Made by a program: the position numbers and the translations under genes
NCBI GenBank assembly: GCA_023393525.1
Contig: JAEWKZ010000084.1
Span: 1 to 64,000 of the forward strand
Length of the DNA: 64,000 bases
Source of the DNA: Pseudomonadota bacterium
Lineage (GTDB): Bacteria; Desulfobacterota; Desulfovibrionia; Desulfovibrionales; Desulfomicrobiaceae
Direction of reading: 5' to 3'
Shown here: positions 1 through 9,158 of the stretch, piece by piece
Position numbering within the stretch: the first letter of the stretch is position 1
How the letters are laid out: each line of letters opens with the position of its first letter
The notes under the pieces: generated by a model
What the model was told of the DNA's origin: nothing
Seen by the model: the letters and a program-made list of their open reading frames with translations, nothing else
Databases searched by the model: none

Positions 1-119
1 AGACCGTCATCAAGAGCCTGGGCAAGGTCTATCAGGACGTGCGCGGCATTTCCGGCGCGACCATCAAGGGCGACGGCAGCATGGCGCTCATCCTCGACAT
101 AGCCGCCCTCGTGGCCTGA
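1..119 (+). CDS. cheA: Chemotaxis histidine kinase CheA, C-terminal end (partial)
   Basis: The window opens inside a gene read from base 3. The 38 visible codons (TVIKSLGKVYQDV, then GISGATIKGDG, then a run ending LDIAALVA) match the last part of the CheW-like regulatory domain of CheA, which couples the kinase to CheW and chemoreceptors at the cell pole. The GxTI.GDG...LILD pattern is the family's C-terminal signature. Nothing upstream is visible. The gene converges on the histidine kinase that ends 14 bases further on, with no clear terminator between them. The identification is good for so short a piece, although a CheW/CheV paralogue cannot be fully excluded. Confidence 0.8.
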   Translation, partial: TVIKSLGKVYQDVRGISGATIKGDGSMALILDIAALVA

Positions 120-132
120 AAGACATGCCCGC

Positions 133-2634
133 TCACTCCCCCTGGCGCAGGGGCAAGGTGACCACGAAGCGGGCTCCCCGGCCTTCGGGGGAAGTCACGG
201 TGAGATGTCCGCGATGATTGTTGGTGATGATGAAGTAGGACACCGAAAGCCCAAGGCCGGTCCCTTCCCCGACCTTCTTGGTGGTGTAGAAGGGTTCGAA
301 TATGCGGGAGATCTCTTCTTTGGGAATTCCCGGCCCGTTGTCCTCCACCTCGATCACCGCCCAATTGCGCACCTTCTTCGTGCGCAGGGTCAGCGTCGGG
401 TTTTCCGTTCCGGCCCGGGCCATGGCCTGGGCGGCATTGCGCACAAGATTCAAGAGCACCTGCTCGATTTCCGTGCCGACGCAGGGCACCAGCGGCAAAT
501 CAGGATCATATTCCCTGACGATGCTGAGCTTTCTGAAATCATAATGCTTCTTCAAGTCAAAATCCTTGCCTGCAAGTTCAAGAGCCCTGGATGCGATGGC
601 GCTGAGATCATTGGAAGAAAACGTCGATTCGCTGCGCCGGCTGAAGGACAGCATGTTCGCCACGATGGCCGCGGCGCGCTCGCCCGCATCGCGAATTCCC
701 TGAAGATAACGGAAAATGTTCCGTTCTTCGAGAAACATGGCCAGACGATGCAAATCCAGCTCGTGCCGATGGGCCGCCTCGATATTGGGCTCCATGGACG
801 GGTCGAGCCTGCGCGTGATATTCTGCACGCCCTGCACGATGATGCCCAGAGGATTGTTGATCTCATGGGCCATGCCCGCGGCCAAGCCTCCCAACGACTG
901 CATCTTCTCCGTCTGGATCATGAGCTGCTGCATGCGCTTCATCTCCCGCAGATCGTGAAGCACGGCAAAAACACCTGCCTTTCCATTGATGTCGATGAGC
1001 TGACATGAGAGCAGGCAAAGAATCTCTTCGCCGTCTTTGCGGTAGGCGGCGAACTCAAAATCCCTGATTATCCGGTGTTCGTTCATCAGCGCATACAGGC
1101 GATCTCTCAAGTCAGGAGACTGATAGACCCCGAGTTCAAGAGACGTCTTGCCCAGGACCTCCTCGCGGGAAAACCCGAAAAGAGCGACAAAGGCATCGTT
1201 GACGTCCTGAATGCGCTGCGTCTCCATCTCGAAAAGCACGATGGCATCCGGGGACAGGCGGAATATGCTCGCGAACTTTTCCTCGGACTGCCGCAACCTG
1301 TCCTCGGCGGCCTTGCGCGTGGTGATGTCCTCGATGGTGCCGTCGATATAGGCGGGTTGGCCTGCCTCGTCGAATTGCAGCGAAGCGTTGATGACGGAGT
1401 AGAAAGGCGACCCGTCCTTGCGTTTGAATTCGATGTCCCTGCGGATGCCTGCCGGGGAGACGAGCAGCGACTCGAGCATTTCCCGGCGAATTTCGGGACA
1501 CGGGTAGATGTCCACCTCCAGGACCTTCGCCGAGGCAAGCAGCTCGTCCCTGTCCCGGTATCCCAGCATACGGGCGAGGGTGGGATTGGCTTCCAGAAAA
1601 CGCCCCGTGAAGCTGGTTCGAAAAATCCCTATGGGCGCGTTGTTGAAAATGGCCCGGTACTTCTCCTCGCTTTGCAGCAGGGCTCTTTCCGTGCGCTTTG
1701 CCTCGGACACATCCTGAATGATTCCAAGCACCCGTTGCGGAGAATCCGGGGTCCTGTCGAAGAGCTGCCCATACTCGAACACGTCTGCGAACGATCCATC
1801 CGGAAGCCGCAGACGGTACTCGATCACGTACCTTTTCCGCTGCGTCAACGCCTCTTCGAACAGAGCCGTCGCCCTGTCCGCGTCCTCCGGGTGAAGCAGC
1901 TCCGTCCAGACGCTCAAACCGCCTTTCATCTTCTCCGGATCATATCCCAGCACGTCCTGCATGCTTCCGCTCCAGGAAAGCTCGTCATTGTCCACATCAT
2001 ATTCGTAGAACGTCAGCCTGGCTGCCGCCGTGGTCAGGTCGAATTTTTCCTTCCAACGCCTGACGCTCTTTTCGGCCTCCTTGAGCGAGGTGACGTCCAC
2101 GGCAGTGGACAAGACATTTGTCTGTCCCCCCACCGAAACCAAGGATGAGGAAAACAGCAGCTGACGCACCGTTCCGTCAGGCCTGACCATCTGCGTTTCC
2201 ACGTTGCTCAAACGGCCATCCCTGTGGAGCATGTCCATCAAACGCCGCCTTTCGTCACCGCCTGCCACAGCGAGGTTGTTCTCCGAAAATCCGAGCACCT
2301 CTTCACGCGAGATGCCCCACCGGGACAAAAAAGCGGCATTGACATCCACATACGTACCGTCGATCCTGTTGAATGCTATGGAATACGGCGAGTCATCGAA
2401 AATGGCTTGAAACTTCTCCGCGAATTCACGTTTTTCACGGGACAGAGTATCGATTTTTTCACGGGCGGACCGCAGTTCGCGGACCTGCGTTTCCAACGCA
2501 TTCCTGACTGACCGCAAACGAACGCAAACAATCAAAAGCGCGGTCGCGCAAAATAGCGCAAGCACGGCAAGGAAAACAGGAAGACCGGCATCAACCAGCA
2601 GGGCAGGCAGGGAAACCGCGTTCATTGCACTCAC
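133..2634 (-). CDS. Multi-PAS sensor histidine kinase
   Basis: Protein of about 833 residues. One N-terminal membrane segment (about residues 10-32) and a short coiled coil are followed by four PAS domains beginning near residues 80, 200, 325 and 450, each with PAC-type strands. The HisKA H-box MAHEINNPLG lies near residue 590, and a HATPase domain carries EDNGPGIP and GTGLGLS. It should autophosphorylate on the H-box His in response to signals sensed by PAS. The start is taken as GTG because GGAGGA lies 7 bases before it; a TTG 21 bases upstream lacks a ribosome site. It lies downstream of the sigma-54 regulator gene on the same strand, so it may be a second input to that regulator. The ligand is unknown. 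Confidence 0.85.
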   Translation of the reverse strand: MSAMNAVSLPALLVDAGLPVFLAVLALFCATALLIVCVRLRSVRNALETQVRELRSAREKIDTLSREKREFAEKFQAIFDDSPYSIAFNRIDGTYVDVNAAFLSRWGISREEVLGFSENNLAVAGGDERRRLMDMLHRDGRLSNVETQMVRPDGTVRQLLFSSSLVSVGGQTNVLSTAVDVTSLKEAEKSVRRWKEKFDLTTAAARLTFYEYDVDNDELSWSGSMQDVLGYDPEKMKGGLSVWTELLHPEDADRATALFEEALTQRKRYVIEYRLRLPDGSFADVFEYGQLFDRTPDSPQRVLGIIQDVSEAKRTERALLQSEEKYRAIFNNAPIGIFRTSFTGRFLEANPTLARMLGYRDRDELLASAKVLEVDIYPCPEIRREMLESLLVSPAGIRRDIEFKRKDGSPFYSVINASLQFDEAGQPAYIDGTIEDITTRKAAEDRLRQSEEKFASIFRLSPDAIVLFEMETQRIQDVNDAFVALFGFSREEVLGKTSLELGVYQSPDLRDRLYALMNEHRIIRDFEFAAYRKDGEEILCLLSCQLIDINGKAGVFAVLHDLREMKRMQQLMIQTEKMQSLGGLAAGMAHEINNPLGIIVQGVQNITRRLDPSMEPNIEAAHRHELDLHRLAMFLEERNIFRYLQGIRDAGERAAAIVANMLSFSRRSESTFSSNDLSAIASRALELAGKDFDLKKHYDFRKLSIVREYDPDLPLVPCVGTEIEQVLLNLVRNAAQAMARAGTENPTLTLRTKKVRNWAVIEVEDNGPGIPKEEISRIFEPFYTTKKVGEGTGLGLSVSYFIITNNHRGHLTVTSPEGRGARFVVTLPLRQGE

Positions 2635-2805
2635 GGGCGAATCCTCCAATCTCAAAACATAATTGAAGGATCAGACGAAAACCGTGCCGGCACGAGCAAC
2701 ACGATCCGTGTCGATCCTCCGGTAAAGAGAATTTCATGTTTTGAGATGCTTACGCATACACGATGATGCGAACGAAGAAAACGGAGAAATGGCGGTGGAA
2801 GCCCT

Positions 2806-4248
2806 TCAATCCCGAAATCGCGCCGCACTTTCGCCCATGCGGGAGAGGATCTTTTGCAGGGCGACGCGGGAGAGGCCGGAGATGCGGGCGGCTTCCGAGA
2901 CGTTGCCTTTGGTCTGGGTCAGCAGTTCGTTGACGTAGGATTGCGTGAAGGTGGCCACGGCATCGGCCTTGGCGACTTTGTACGGTCCGAGCGCTGCCTC
3001 GCCCCCGCGCACCGCTCCGTCCGGGATCACGGGCACGCAGCCGCCCTGCCGCACCACGCGCAAAAGGTTCATGTCCACCCGCTCCGTGGCGGCGAAAACG
3101 GTCAGCCGGCGCACGAAATTCTGGAGCTCGCGCACGTTCCCCGGCCAGGGCTGGGCCACCATCCAATGCATGACCTCCGGATCGACCTCCTTTTCGGCCA
3201 GCCCCATCTCCCGGCAGGCCACCCGGAAAAAATGCCCGGCCAGAAGCGGGATGTCCTCGGCCCTTTCGCGCAGAGGTGGCAGGGTCACGGTGAGAACATT
3301 GAGGCGATAGTACAGGTCTTCGCGAAACGTCTTGGCCTGCATGAGGGTTTCCAGGTCCTGGTTGGTGGAGGCGACCACGCGCACATCCACCCGCGAGGAC
3401 TTGTTCGAGCCCACGGGCCGGACCTCCCCGTCCTGCATGACCCGCAACAGCTTGGTCTGCACCGCCGGGGAAATGTCCCCGATTTCGTCCAGATGGATGG
3501 TGCCCTTGTCGGCGGCCGCGAAAAGTCCCTTGTGGTCGCGGTCGGCTCCGGTGAAGGCGCCCTTGACGTGACCGAAGAGTTCGCTCTCTAGCAGGTTTTC
3601 GGGAATGGACGGGCAGTTCACCGAGAGGAAGGGCCGCGCCGCCCGGGGGCCGAGATGATGCACCATGCGGGCCACCAGCTCCTTGCCCGTGCCGGACTCG
3701 CCCCGGATGAGCACCGTGTATTCGGATTGGGCCACGGCCGCGATGGTCCGTTTGAGCTGGCGCATGGCCGCACCCTCGCCCACCAGCTCTCCCCCGGCCT
3801 CCTTGCTGGCCAGAATCCGGCGCAGACGGTTGTTTTCCTCGAGCAGACGGCTGCGCTCCAAGCCCTTCTCCACCACGCGGAAAAGCTGCTCCGGCTCGAT
3901 GGGCTTGGTCAGAAAATCATAGGCCCCGGACCGCAGGGCCTCCACCGCCGTCTCGATGGTTCCGTAGGCGGTGAGCACGACCATGCTCAGGTCCGGCTGC
4001 GCGCCCAGAGCCCTGGACAACAGCTGCAACCCGGTCATTTCCGGCATGCGCAGGTCCGTGATCATGAGCTGCGCCGGAGTGGCGGCCAGGGAACGCAAGG
4101 CCTGTTCCCCGCTGTGCACGGCCTCCACGCCCAATCCGGGGAAACGGCCGCTTATCAGACGGGCCAGGCCGCATGCGAAATCCACCTCGTCATCGACGAT
4201 GACGACCCGCTCCCCACTGCCAACATAATGAGCTTCAGAAACATTCAT
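2806..4248 (-). CDS. Sigma-54-dependent response regulator (NtrC family)
   Basis: 480 residues. The N-terminal receiver has the acidic pair VVIVDD and phospho-acceptor Asp65 in MITDLRMPE. The central AAA+ domain has Walker A GESGTGKE (about residue 180) and the sigma-54 contact loop GAFTGA (about 230). A C-terminal Fis-type helix-turn-helix (NVSEAARISGLSR) follows. It should bind upstream sites and drive open-complex formation by sigma-54 RNA polymerase. The start codon lies 2 bases after the stop of the haem-type sensor kinase, which is the obvious partner. The YeiH gene at the head of this gene block has a sigma-54 promoter with tandem dyads and is the likeliest target. That link is inferred from position. 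Confidence 0.9.
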   Translation of the reverse strand: MNVSEAHYVGSGERVVIVDDEVDFACGLARLISGRFPGLGVEAVHSGEQALRSLAATPAQLMITDLRMPEMTGLQLLSRALGAQPDLSMVVLTAYGTIETAVEALRSGAYDFLTKPIEPEQLFRVVEKGLERSRLLEENNRLRRILASKEAGGELVGEGAAMRQLKRTIAAVAQSEYTVLIRGESGTGKELVARMVHHLGPRAARPFLSVNCPSIPENLLESELFGHVKGAFTGADRDHKGLFAAADKGTIHLDEIGDISPAVQTKLLRVMQDGEVRPVGSNKSSRVDVRVVASTNQDLETLMQAKTFREDLYYRLNVLTVTLPPLRERAEDIPLLAGHFFRVACREMGLAEKEVDPEVMHWMVAQPWPGNVRELQNFVRRLTVFAATERVDMNLLRVVRQGGCVPVIPDGAVRGGEAALGPYKVAKADAVATFTQSYVNELLTQTKGNVSEAARISGLSRVALQKILSRMGESAARFRD

Positions 4249-4250
4249 CC

Positions 4251-6692
4251 CTATTTCACCTTCGGATGCGAGGCATCCCGCTTCTGATCGTCCATCGCGG
4301 CTGGCAGAAGGACCACGAAACGGGCTCCTCCCAAATCGGAATGCTCCACCGCGACCTCCCCGCCGACATCCCTGACCATGCCGTAAACCACGGCCAGCCC
4401 CAGGCCCGTACCGGCGCCTATGGCCTTGGTGGAATAGAACGGATCGAATATGTGCGGAGCGTCGACCGCCGCGACTCCTGGCCCGTTATCCTCCACGGCG
4501 ACGGAGACCTTGCCGTCCATGGAGGCCACCCGCACCACGATCTCCCCATTCTCCTCGCCGACCGCATCAAGGGCGTTGATGACCAGATTGCTCACCACCT
4601 GCTCCAGTTCGCCGATGCCCATGCGCACGAACAGAGGCGTCGGGGGATGATCCACGGTCAGCCGCGCCCGCTTCTTGGCGGCCTGCACGGAAAAGACCTC
4701 GGATACGGAAACGGCCACGGCGCAGGCGTCCGCCGTGCCCGATCCGGCGGCCTTGGGCCGGGCGAAATTGAGCAGCTCCTGCAGCACCCGCTGCGCCTGC
4801 CGCGTGTGGCGCTCGATGACGTTCAGATCGGAGGCCTGCTGCGGATCGGTCAGCGTCTGCCGCAACAACCCGGTGTAACAGAGGATGACCCCGAGGGGAT
4901 TGTTGATCTCGTGCGCCAGACCCGCGGTCAGCTTGCCCACGGTGGCCATCTTCTCCGAATGCCAGACCTGGGAGCGCATGCGCTTCTCCATGGTGGTCTC
5001 GCGCACGTACACGACCACGCGGTCCGCCTGACGGTCGGAACTGCGCACGGGATACATGGACAGGGAGAAGGAACGCCCTTCGGGCAGCTCCACCTCGCGC
5101 AGGTCCGGCGATCCCCTGCGGATGGCCTCGATCATGGGGCACTGCTCGGAACGCGGGTCAAAGAATATGGCCAGCATGTTTCCGTCGGTGCGTGCGCCGC
5201 CGGTCAATTCCGAGGTCAGCTGGCGTGCGGCCTGGTTCACGGTCAGGACGGCGCAATTGGCGTCCATGAGCGCCAACGGGTCGGTGATGCCCTCGACAAT
5301 GGTTTCGAGCACGTTCATCTGCCGCAGCAGGCTGTCGATGGCAGTCAGGTTTTCCGTGGCCGTTCCAAGCTGCCGCCCCAGCGCGGTGAGCACGCGCTGA
5401 TCGTGCCTGGATGCTTCGGCCTCCGTGTCCCAGTACAGGCAGAGAATGCCTTCGGCGTTGCCCGAACTCGACTCGACCGGCACGAAAATCTTGGACCCGG
5501 CTTGCAGGCAGGCGCTTCCGGTCAGCACCCCTACCAGATCGTCCGGCAACTCCGGGGCTCCCGTGGATTCCGGCCAAACGTAATAATTCCGCGAAACCAT
5601 GGTGCAGACATAGGCGATGCTGCGCGCCTTGAAGCGTGAGCAGATCTGGGGCAGGGCCAGGCTCCAGAGTTCCGAGCGCGAGGCGCTGCGGCGCATGTCC
5701 TCCAGCAGACGGACAAAGAGATGCACGTCGGCCTGCCGGGCTTCGGCCTCGTGGGACAGGGCCTCCGTGCGCTCATCGACCATCTTGCGCAGGTTCTCGG
5801 CGTAATCCTGCAACTGCCGCCGGACTTCGAAGAGATGGTCGCCCATCTGCTCCATGCATTCGACCAGTTCTTCGATCTCATCGCCCTGTTCCAGCTTGTG
5901 CAAAAGCTCCGACCCTTCGGCGTCGGCGACATTGCGCCGGAATACGCTGTTCAGGCGCTTGAGGTTGTTGACCACCAGCACCTTGAACAGAAAATTCGTG
6001 GCCGAGAAAAAAAGCAGCGCGCCGAAAGCGAAAAAGGCGAAGTAGGTCAGAATGGTCTGCTGCACGCGTCCGACGCTGCTCTGCACGGAGATGCCCACGA
6101 AATCGACACCGGCGATGGAGCCTTCCTCCTTGCCAAACCCCCGGCCCCCGTAAAGGGTCAACAGTTCCGGAGGCGCGTCCTCGGGGCGGCCGTGACAATA
6201 CATGCAGCCGTCCTCGAAACGCACGGACCGCACTTTCAGGAAATATTTCTCCCCGCCCATGCTCTTGTAGCCCTGCCACAGTTCCTGGTCCGGATTGGCG
6301 CGGAAGTAGCGGATCAGTTCGCGCTCGTGCTCGTTGGCCTCATAGGCCGGATTGCGCGCGTCGATGGCCACCCGGCGATAGATGGTGCCGTCGCTGGTAT
6401 CGTTGACCGGGGCCATGATGGTCCGGGAAATGTAGGAGGAGGACATGGCCTCGATGACGAACGAGGCGGGCAGACGCTCGTACATGGCCGGGCGGAGCAC
6501 GTCGCGCACGTAGTGCTGGATGGAATCGACGTGGGCGAAGATGAGCATGGCCTTGTCCCGGACTTCCTCCTCCAGCACGTTTTTCATGTGCAGGTAAAAG
6601 CCGACGGAAAAGACAATGCCCAGAACGATGGAAGCCGCCAAAAGTCCGGACACGAATTTTGTCTGTATTTTTGATGGCTTGAAAATTTGCAT
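4251..6692 (-). CDS. Membrane sensor histidine kinase with DUF3365-type CxxCH sensor domain
   Basis: About 813 residues. Membrane helices lie near residues 9-31 and 207-230, flanking a periplasmic domain of the DUF3365/Tll0287 type with the covalent haem motif CMYCH (about 163-167). A HAMP-like linker, a GAF-like region, a PAS domain and a kinase core follow, with H-box LAHEINNPLG near 596 and EDNGPGV and GTGLGLA in the ATPase. The haem motif suggests redox or small-ligand sensing outside the membrane; ligand identity is unknown. The start is ATG with a weak AGGCGAG ribosome site; a TTG 39 bases upstream has none. It lies between the small membrane protein and its cognate sigma-54 regulator, downstream of the YeiH exporter, so it may sense a sulfur compound or electron-acceptor state. 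Confidence 0.85.
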   Translation of the reverse strand: MQIFKPSKIQTKFVSGLLAASIVLGIVFSVGFYLHMKNVLEEEVRDKAMLIFAHVDSIQHYVRDVLRPAMYERLPASFVIEAMSSSYISRTIMAPVNDTSDGTIYRRVAIDARNPAYEANEHERELIRYFRANPDQELWQGYKSMGGEKYFLKVRSVRFEDGCMYCHGRPEDAPPELLTLYGGRGFGKEEGSIAGVDFVGISVQSSVGRVQQTILTYFAFFAFGALLFFSATNFLFKVLVVNNLKRLNSVFRRNVADAEGSELLHKLEQGDEIEELVECMEQMGDHLFEVRRQLQDYAENLRKMVDERTEALSHEAEARQADVHLFVRLLEDMRRSASRSELWSLALPQICSRFKARSIAYVCTMVSRNYYVWPESTGAPELPDDLVGVLTGSACLQAGSKIFVPVESSSGNAEGILCLYWDTEAEASRHDQRVLTALGRQLGTATENLTAIDSLLRQMNVLETIVEGITDPLALMDANCAVLTVNQAARQLTSELTGGARTDGNMLAIFFDPRSEQCPMIEAIRRGSPDLREVELPEGRSFSLSMYPVRSSDRQADRVVVYVRETTMEKRMRSQVWHSEKMATVGKLTAGLAHEINNPLGVILCYTGLLRQTLTDPQQASDLNVIERHTRQAQRVLQELLNFARPKAAGSGTADACAVAVSVSEVFSVQAAKKRARLTVDHPPTPLFVRMGIGELEQVVSNLVINALDAVGEENGEIVVRVASMDGKVSVAVEDNGPGVAAVDAPHIFDPFYSTKAIGAGTGLGLAVVYGMVRDVGGEVAVEHSDLGGARFVVLLPAAMDDQKRDASHPKVK

Positions 6693-6786
6693 GGGGCTCG
6701 CCTGAAGATGATGCTTCCCGTGACCGGACAAGGAGATGCGCTGTGGACAGTGATGCGGGCGGGCTCAGCCGCCCGGAAGATCACAC

Positions 6787-6814
6787 AAAAAAAAGGAACT
6801 CCGTCGTAAACGGA
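6787..6814 (-). terminator. Possible intrinsic terminator after the small membrane protein gene
   Basis: On the minus strand a 5-bp stem (TCCGT/ACGGA, loop of 5) is followed after 5 bases by eight T residues. The stem is weak, but the T run is strong and sits between the small membrane protein gene and the kinase gene. Partial termination here would separate exporter from regulator expression. Positions 6693-6887 hold nothing else recognisable. Confidence 0.4.
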
Positions 6815-6887
6815 CTGAATCGACTCTCAAGCACCCGCGAAAAACCTGAAAAATCGGGCCTGCCGCATGACAGGCGGTCCTGCGCGG

Positions 6888-7121
6888 CTATTTTTCTTCC
6901 AGGGCGAAGCGCAGGTAGTTTTCTCCTTCCCTCACCTGCTCCACATCCGTGTAGTAATACCGGCTCGGATCGATGCCGTTCTTGTCCAGGTACACGGACA
7001 TGCGGTCCAGAATGCCGCAGGAGTGGGTCAGCAGGGGCAGGAACAGGTAGACGAAGGCCAGGGCAGCACCCAGGGACAACGTGAAATTCCTCAGCCGTAC
7101 AGGCAAACTTTTTTCCGTCAT
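6888..7121 (-). CDS. Small single-pass membrane protein, unknown function
   Basis: 77 residues. The short basic N-terminus (MTEKSLPVRLRNF) is followed by a hydrophobic helix (about residues 12-34, SLGAALAFVYLFLPLLTHSC) and a polar C-terminal tail of about 40 residues with a DKNGIDPSRYYYTD stretch. No family is recognised. It lies between the YeiH exporter gene, 54 bases upstream, and the haem-type sensor kinase, so it may be an accessory subunit of the exporter or a link between transporter and sensor. That is inference from position only. Codon use and frame are unremarkable and the start is ATG. Confidence 0.6.
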   Translation of the reverse strand: MTEKSLPVRLRNFTLSLGAALAFVYLFLPLLTHSCGILDRMSVYLDKNGIDPSRYYYTDVEQVREGENYLRFALEEK

Positions 7122-7139
7122 GACGCGGCGTCCTTGAAG

Positions 7140-7162
7140 GCCGGGAGGGAAACCCTCCCGGC
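7140..7162 (-). terminator. Perfect 10-bp hairpin between yeiH-type gene and small gene
   Basis: GCCGGGAGGG, loop AAA, CCCTCCCGGC form a perfect stem 14 bases beyond the exporter stop codon. There is no T run on the minus-strand 3' side, so it is a poor Rho-independent terminator. It could stabilise the exporter mRNA 3' end or attenuate transcription into the downstream small gene and kinase. Confidence 0.45.
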
Positions 7163-7175
7163 GTGGAGATACAGT

Positions 7176-8918
7176 TTAGATCTTGGCCGTGATTTCCGGG
7201 AAAACCACGTAGAACATGATGTAGGCCATGGTCAGAGTCAAGGCCAGGTTGAAGCTCTGGCCGCACACGTACAGGATGAGCGGCTTGCCGCCCTTGAAGT
7301 ACTTGGCCAGTTCGCGGAAGTTGGTGGACAGGCCGATGGCCGCGAAGGACAGGGTGAAGAACCAGTCGCGCAGCAGCTTGGTGCCGCCGCTGACGATGCC
7401 GCTGGAAAGCACGGCCTTGCTCAGGTCCTTGTCCATGCCGGCGTCCATGATGGAGAAGATGATGGACGCGCCGATGAAGCCGAGCACGAACTTGGGGAAA
7501 CGGTGCCAGATCTCTCCGGCGCCGACGCTCTTGCCGGATTCGCCGGTCTCGACCTTGGTGACCCAGTACACGGCCACGCAGAAGGCGGTGACGCCGATCA
7601 TGACGTTCTGGATCATCTTGATGGTCGCGGCCACGTACATGGCCTTCTGGCCCAGGAACGCGCCGGCGGCGGCCACCGCGCCGGTGGAGTCGATGGTGCC
7701 GCCCATCCAGGCGCCGCCCAGAATCTCAGGCATGCCGACAGCCTTGATGAAGGCCGGCATGGCGATCATCATGATGGCGGTGAAGACCAGGGACAGGCCG
7801 ATGGACAGGGTCAGCTCTTCCTTCTTGGCCCGGCAGGCGGCTGCCGTGGCGATGGCGGCGGAGGTGCCGCACACGGACATGTCGGCGGAGATGACGATGT
7901 TCAGGGTCTTGGAGGGCATCTTCAGCACTCTCTGACCAAAGGTGTAGGTCACGACGACGACGATGGGCGTGACCACCCAGGCCACGAAGATGCCGGGAAT
8001 GCCGATGGCCACGATCTTGTTGAAGAGCACTTCCGCGCCCAGGAGCACCAGACCGGTCTTGATGAAGAATTCCACTTCGCAGGCCGGGAGCACCCATTTG
8101 GGCGTGCCCAGGGTGTTGGCGATGAGCATGCCGAGCACGACGCCCCAGGCCTCGGCACCGAAACCGTACTGTTTGGAGATGGCCTGTCCGCCCAGCAGAT
8201 AGGCCAAAATGGCGACCAGGAACACGACCACGAAGCCCTGCATGAAGGCGGGCATGCTCTTGCCCATCATGGCGATGCCGACGCCGAAGATGGCGGCGAG
8301 GAAGATGCACAGCCCGATCAGGCTGGGAATCTTGTTGTACGGCTTGTTGTCGACTTTCTTCTTGGCATCTCCGGCCGCCGTGTGCGCGTCGCGCCAGGCG
8401 GAAATCTTGGAGGCGGCCTCGTCATTCAAGGCCTGATCCTGGAAGGAAGCGGCCGCGGCGGCACCTTCGGCGGCGACGGCGGCGGCCAGGGCCGTTTCAA
8501 GATTGCCCTTGGCCTCTTCGTACTTGGCCATGCCCTTTTCATTGAGCGCCTTGGCCTGGGCCTCGGTCCGGATCACCGCATCCATGGGATTGGTCTTCCA
8601 GGATCCGGGCTTGGTCACCCACTGGGTCATGAACTTGCCGAAAGGCGTGCTGGTGCCTTTGAGCTTGCCCTTGTCGTCCTGGGCATTGTGCCAGGCGACG
8701 GTCTTGAACGGAGCCTTGTCCAGTTCGGCCTGCTGAACCTGGTTCAGGCCTGCGATCTTTTCGGCGAACTCCGCCTTGGGGCCGTACGTTGTGTACGCCA
8801 GGATGGATACGGCGATGATGATGAAGCCAAGCCAGATGGCCAGATAGTCCTCTTTCTTCCACAAATCCGACCACTGACTTTTTCCGTGATCGATGACGAC
8901 GTTGCTTTCCTGAGCCAT
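7176..8918 (-). CDS. YeiH/UPF0324-family putative sulfate or sulfite exporter
   Basis: 580 residues of the Cons_hypoth698 (YeiH, PSE1) family, multi-spanning inner-membrane proteins proposed to export sulfur oxyanions. TM1 is near residues 27-47, and about 10 further helices start near 190. Family-typical stretches include GKSMPAFMQGF, SADMSVCGTSAAIA and GLSTNFREL. Unlike the roughly 350-residue family norm, it carries an alanine-rich soluble segment of about 140 residues between TM1 and the core. The start ATG follows GAGGAGG at 11 bases. A sigma-54 promoter with tandem upstream dyads lies 70-180 bases ahead, so expression is predicted to be switched on by an NtrC-type activator, probably the one encoded downstream. 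Substrate assignment is by family only. Confidence 0.85.
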   Translation of the reverse strand: MAQESNVVIDHGKSQWSDLWKKEDYLAIWLGFIIIAVSILAYTTYGPKAEFAEKIAGLNQVQQAELDKAPFKTVAWHNAQDDKGKLKGTSTPFGKFMTQWVTKPGSWKTNPMDAVIRTEAQAKALNEKGMAKYEEAKGNLETALAAAVAAEGAAAAASFQDQALNDEAASKISAWRDAHTAAGDAKKKVDNKPYNKIPSLIGLCIFLAAIFGVGIAMMGKSMPAFMQGFVVVFLVAILAYLLGGQAISKQYGFGAEAWGVVLGMLIANTLGTPKWVLPACEVEFFIKTGLVLLGAEVLFNKIVAIGIPGIFVAWVVTPIVVVVTYTFGQRVLKMPSKTLNIVISADMSVCGTSAAIATAAACRAKKEELTLSIGLSLVFTAIMMIAMPAFIKAVGMPEILGGAWMGGTIDSTGAVAAAGAFLGQKAMYVAATIKMIQNVMIGVTAFCVAVYWVTKVETGESGKSVGAGEIWHRFPKFVLGFIGASIIFSIMDAGMDKDLSKAVLSSGIVSGGTKLLRDWFFTLSFAAIGLSTNFRELAKYFKGGKPLILYVCGQSFNLALTLTMAYIMFYVVFPEITAKI

Positions 8919-8984
8919 GTTTTTTTCTTCCTCCTCGATGATTATGAAGCGTTTTCTCGCCGGTTATTTTGACAACGAGCACAT

Positions 8985-9000
8985 AGCAAAAGACCTGCCA
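8985..9000 (-). promoter_or_regulatory. Sigma-54 (-24/-12) promoter for the YeiH-type exporter
   Basis: The minus strand reads TGGCAGGTCTTTTGCT, which has GG and GC separated by exactly 10 bases and fits the sigma-54 consensus TGGCACG-N4-TTGCW closely. The expected start of transcription is near 8974, giving a 5' leader of about 55 bases before the ATG at 8918. Two dyads upstream supply activator sites. Confidence 0.85.
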
Positions 9001-9063
9001 TAATCACGTCAAGGACAAGATTCTTTTATTTCTGATAGTTGGGCGTTAGCGGTCTCCAAAAAT

Positions 9064-9099
9064 TGCAAACTTTGGTTTGCAGCGCAAATTCATGTTTGC
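9064..9099. promoter_or_regulatory. Tandem dyads, probable activator (UAS) sites
   Basis: Two copies of GCAAA-N6-TTTGC lie with centres 19 bp apart. The first is a perfect TGCAAAC-TTTG-GTTTGCA (9064-9081) and the second is at 9084-9099. A further half site GCAAAC occurs at 9118-9123. They sit about 100-117 bp upstream of the predicted sigma-54 transcription start, where NtrC-type activators normally bind. The likely binder is the sigma-54 regulator encoded at 2806-4248, which is an inference. Confidence 0.7.
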
Positions 9100-9158
9100 A
9101 TCATCTGCCCGAAAACCGCAAACATGCCGTTCAAGCGATCCGCCCGCGCAGCCCGCAT

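Noticed and set aside
6867..8972. 701-aa reading frame on the plus strand
   Set aside because: Antisense shadow of the YeiH-type gene; composition is His/Gly/Asp-rich as expected from reverse reading of GC-rich hydrophobic codons, and it has no recognisable motif.
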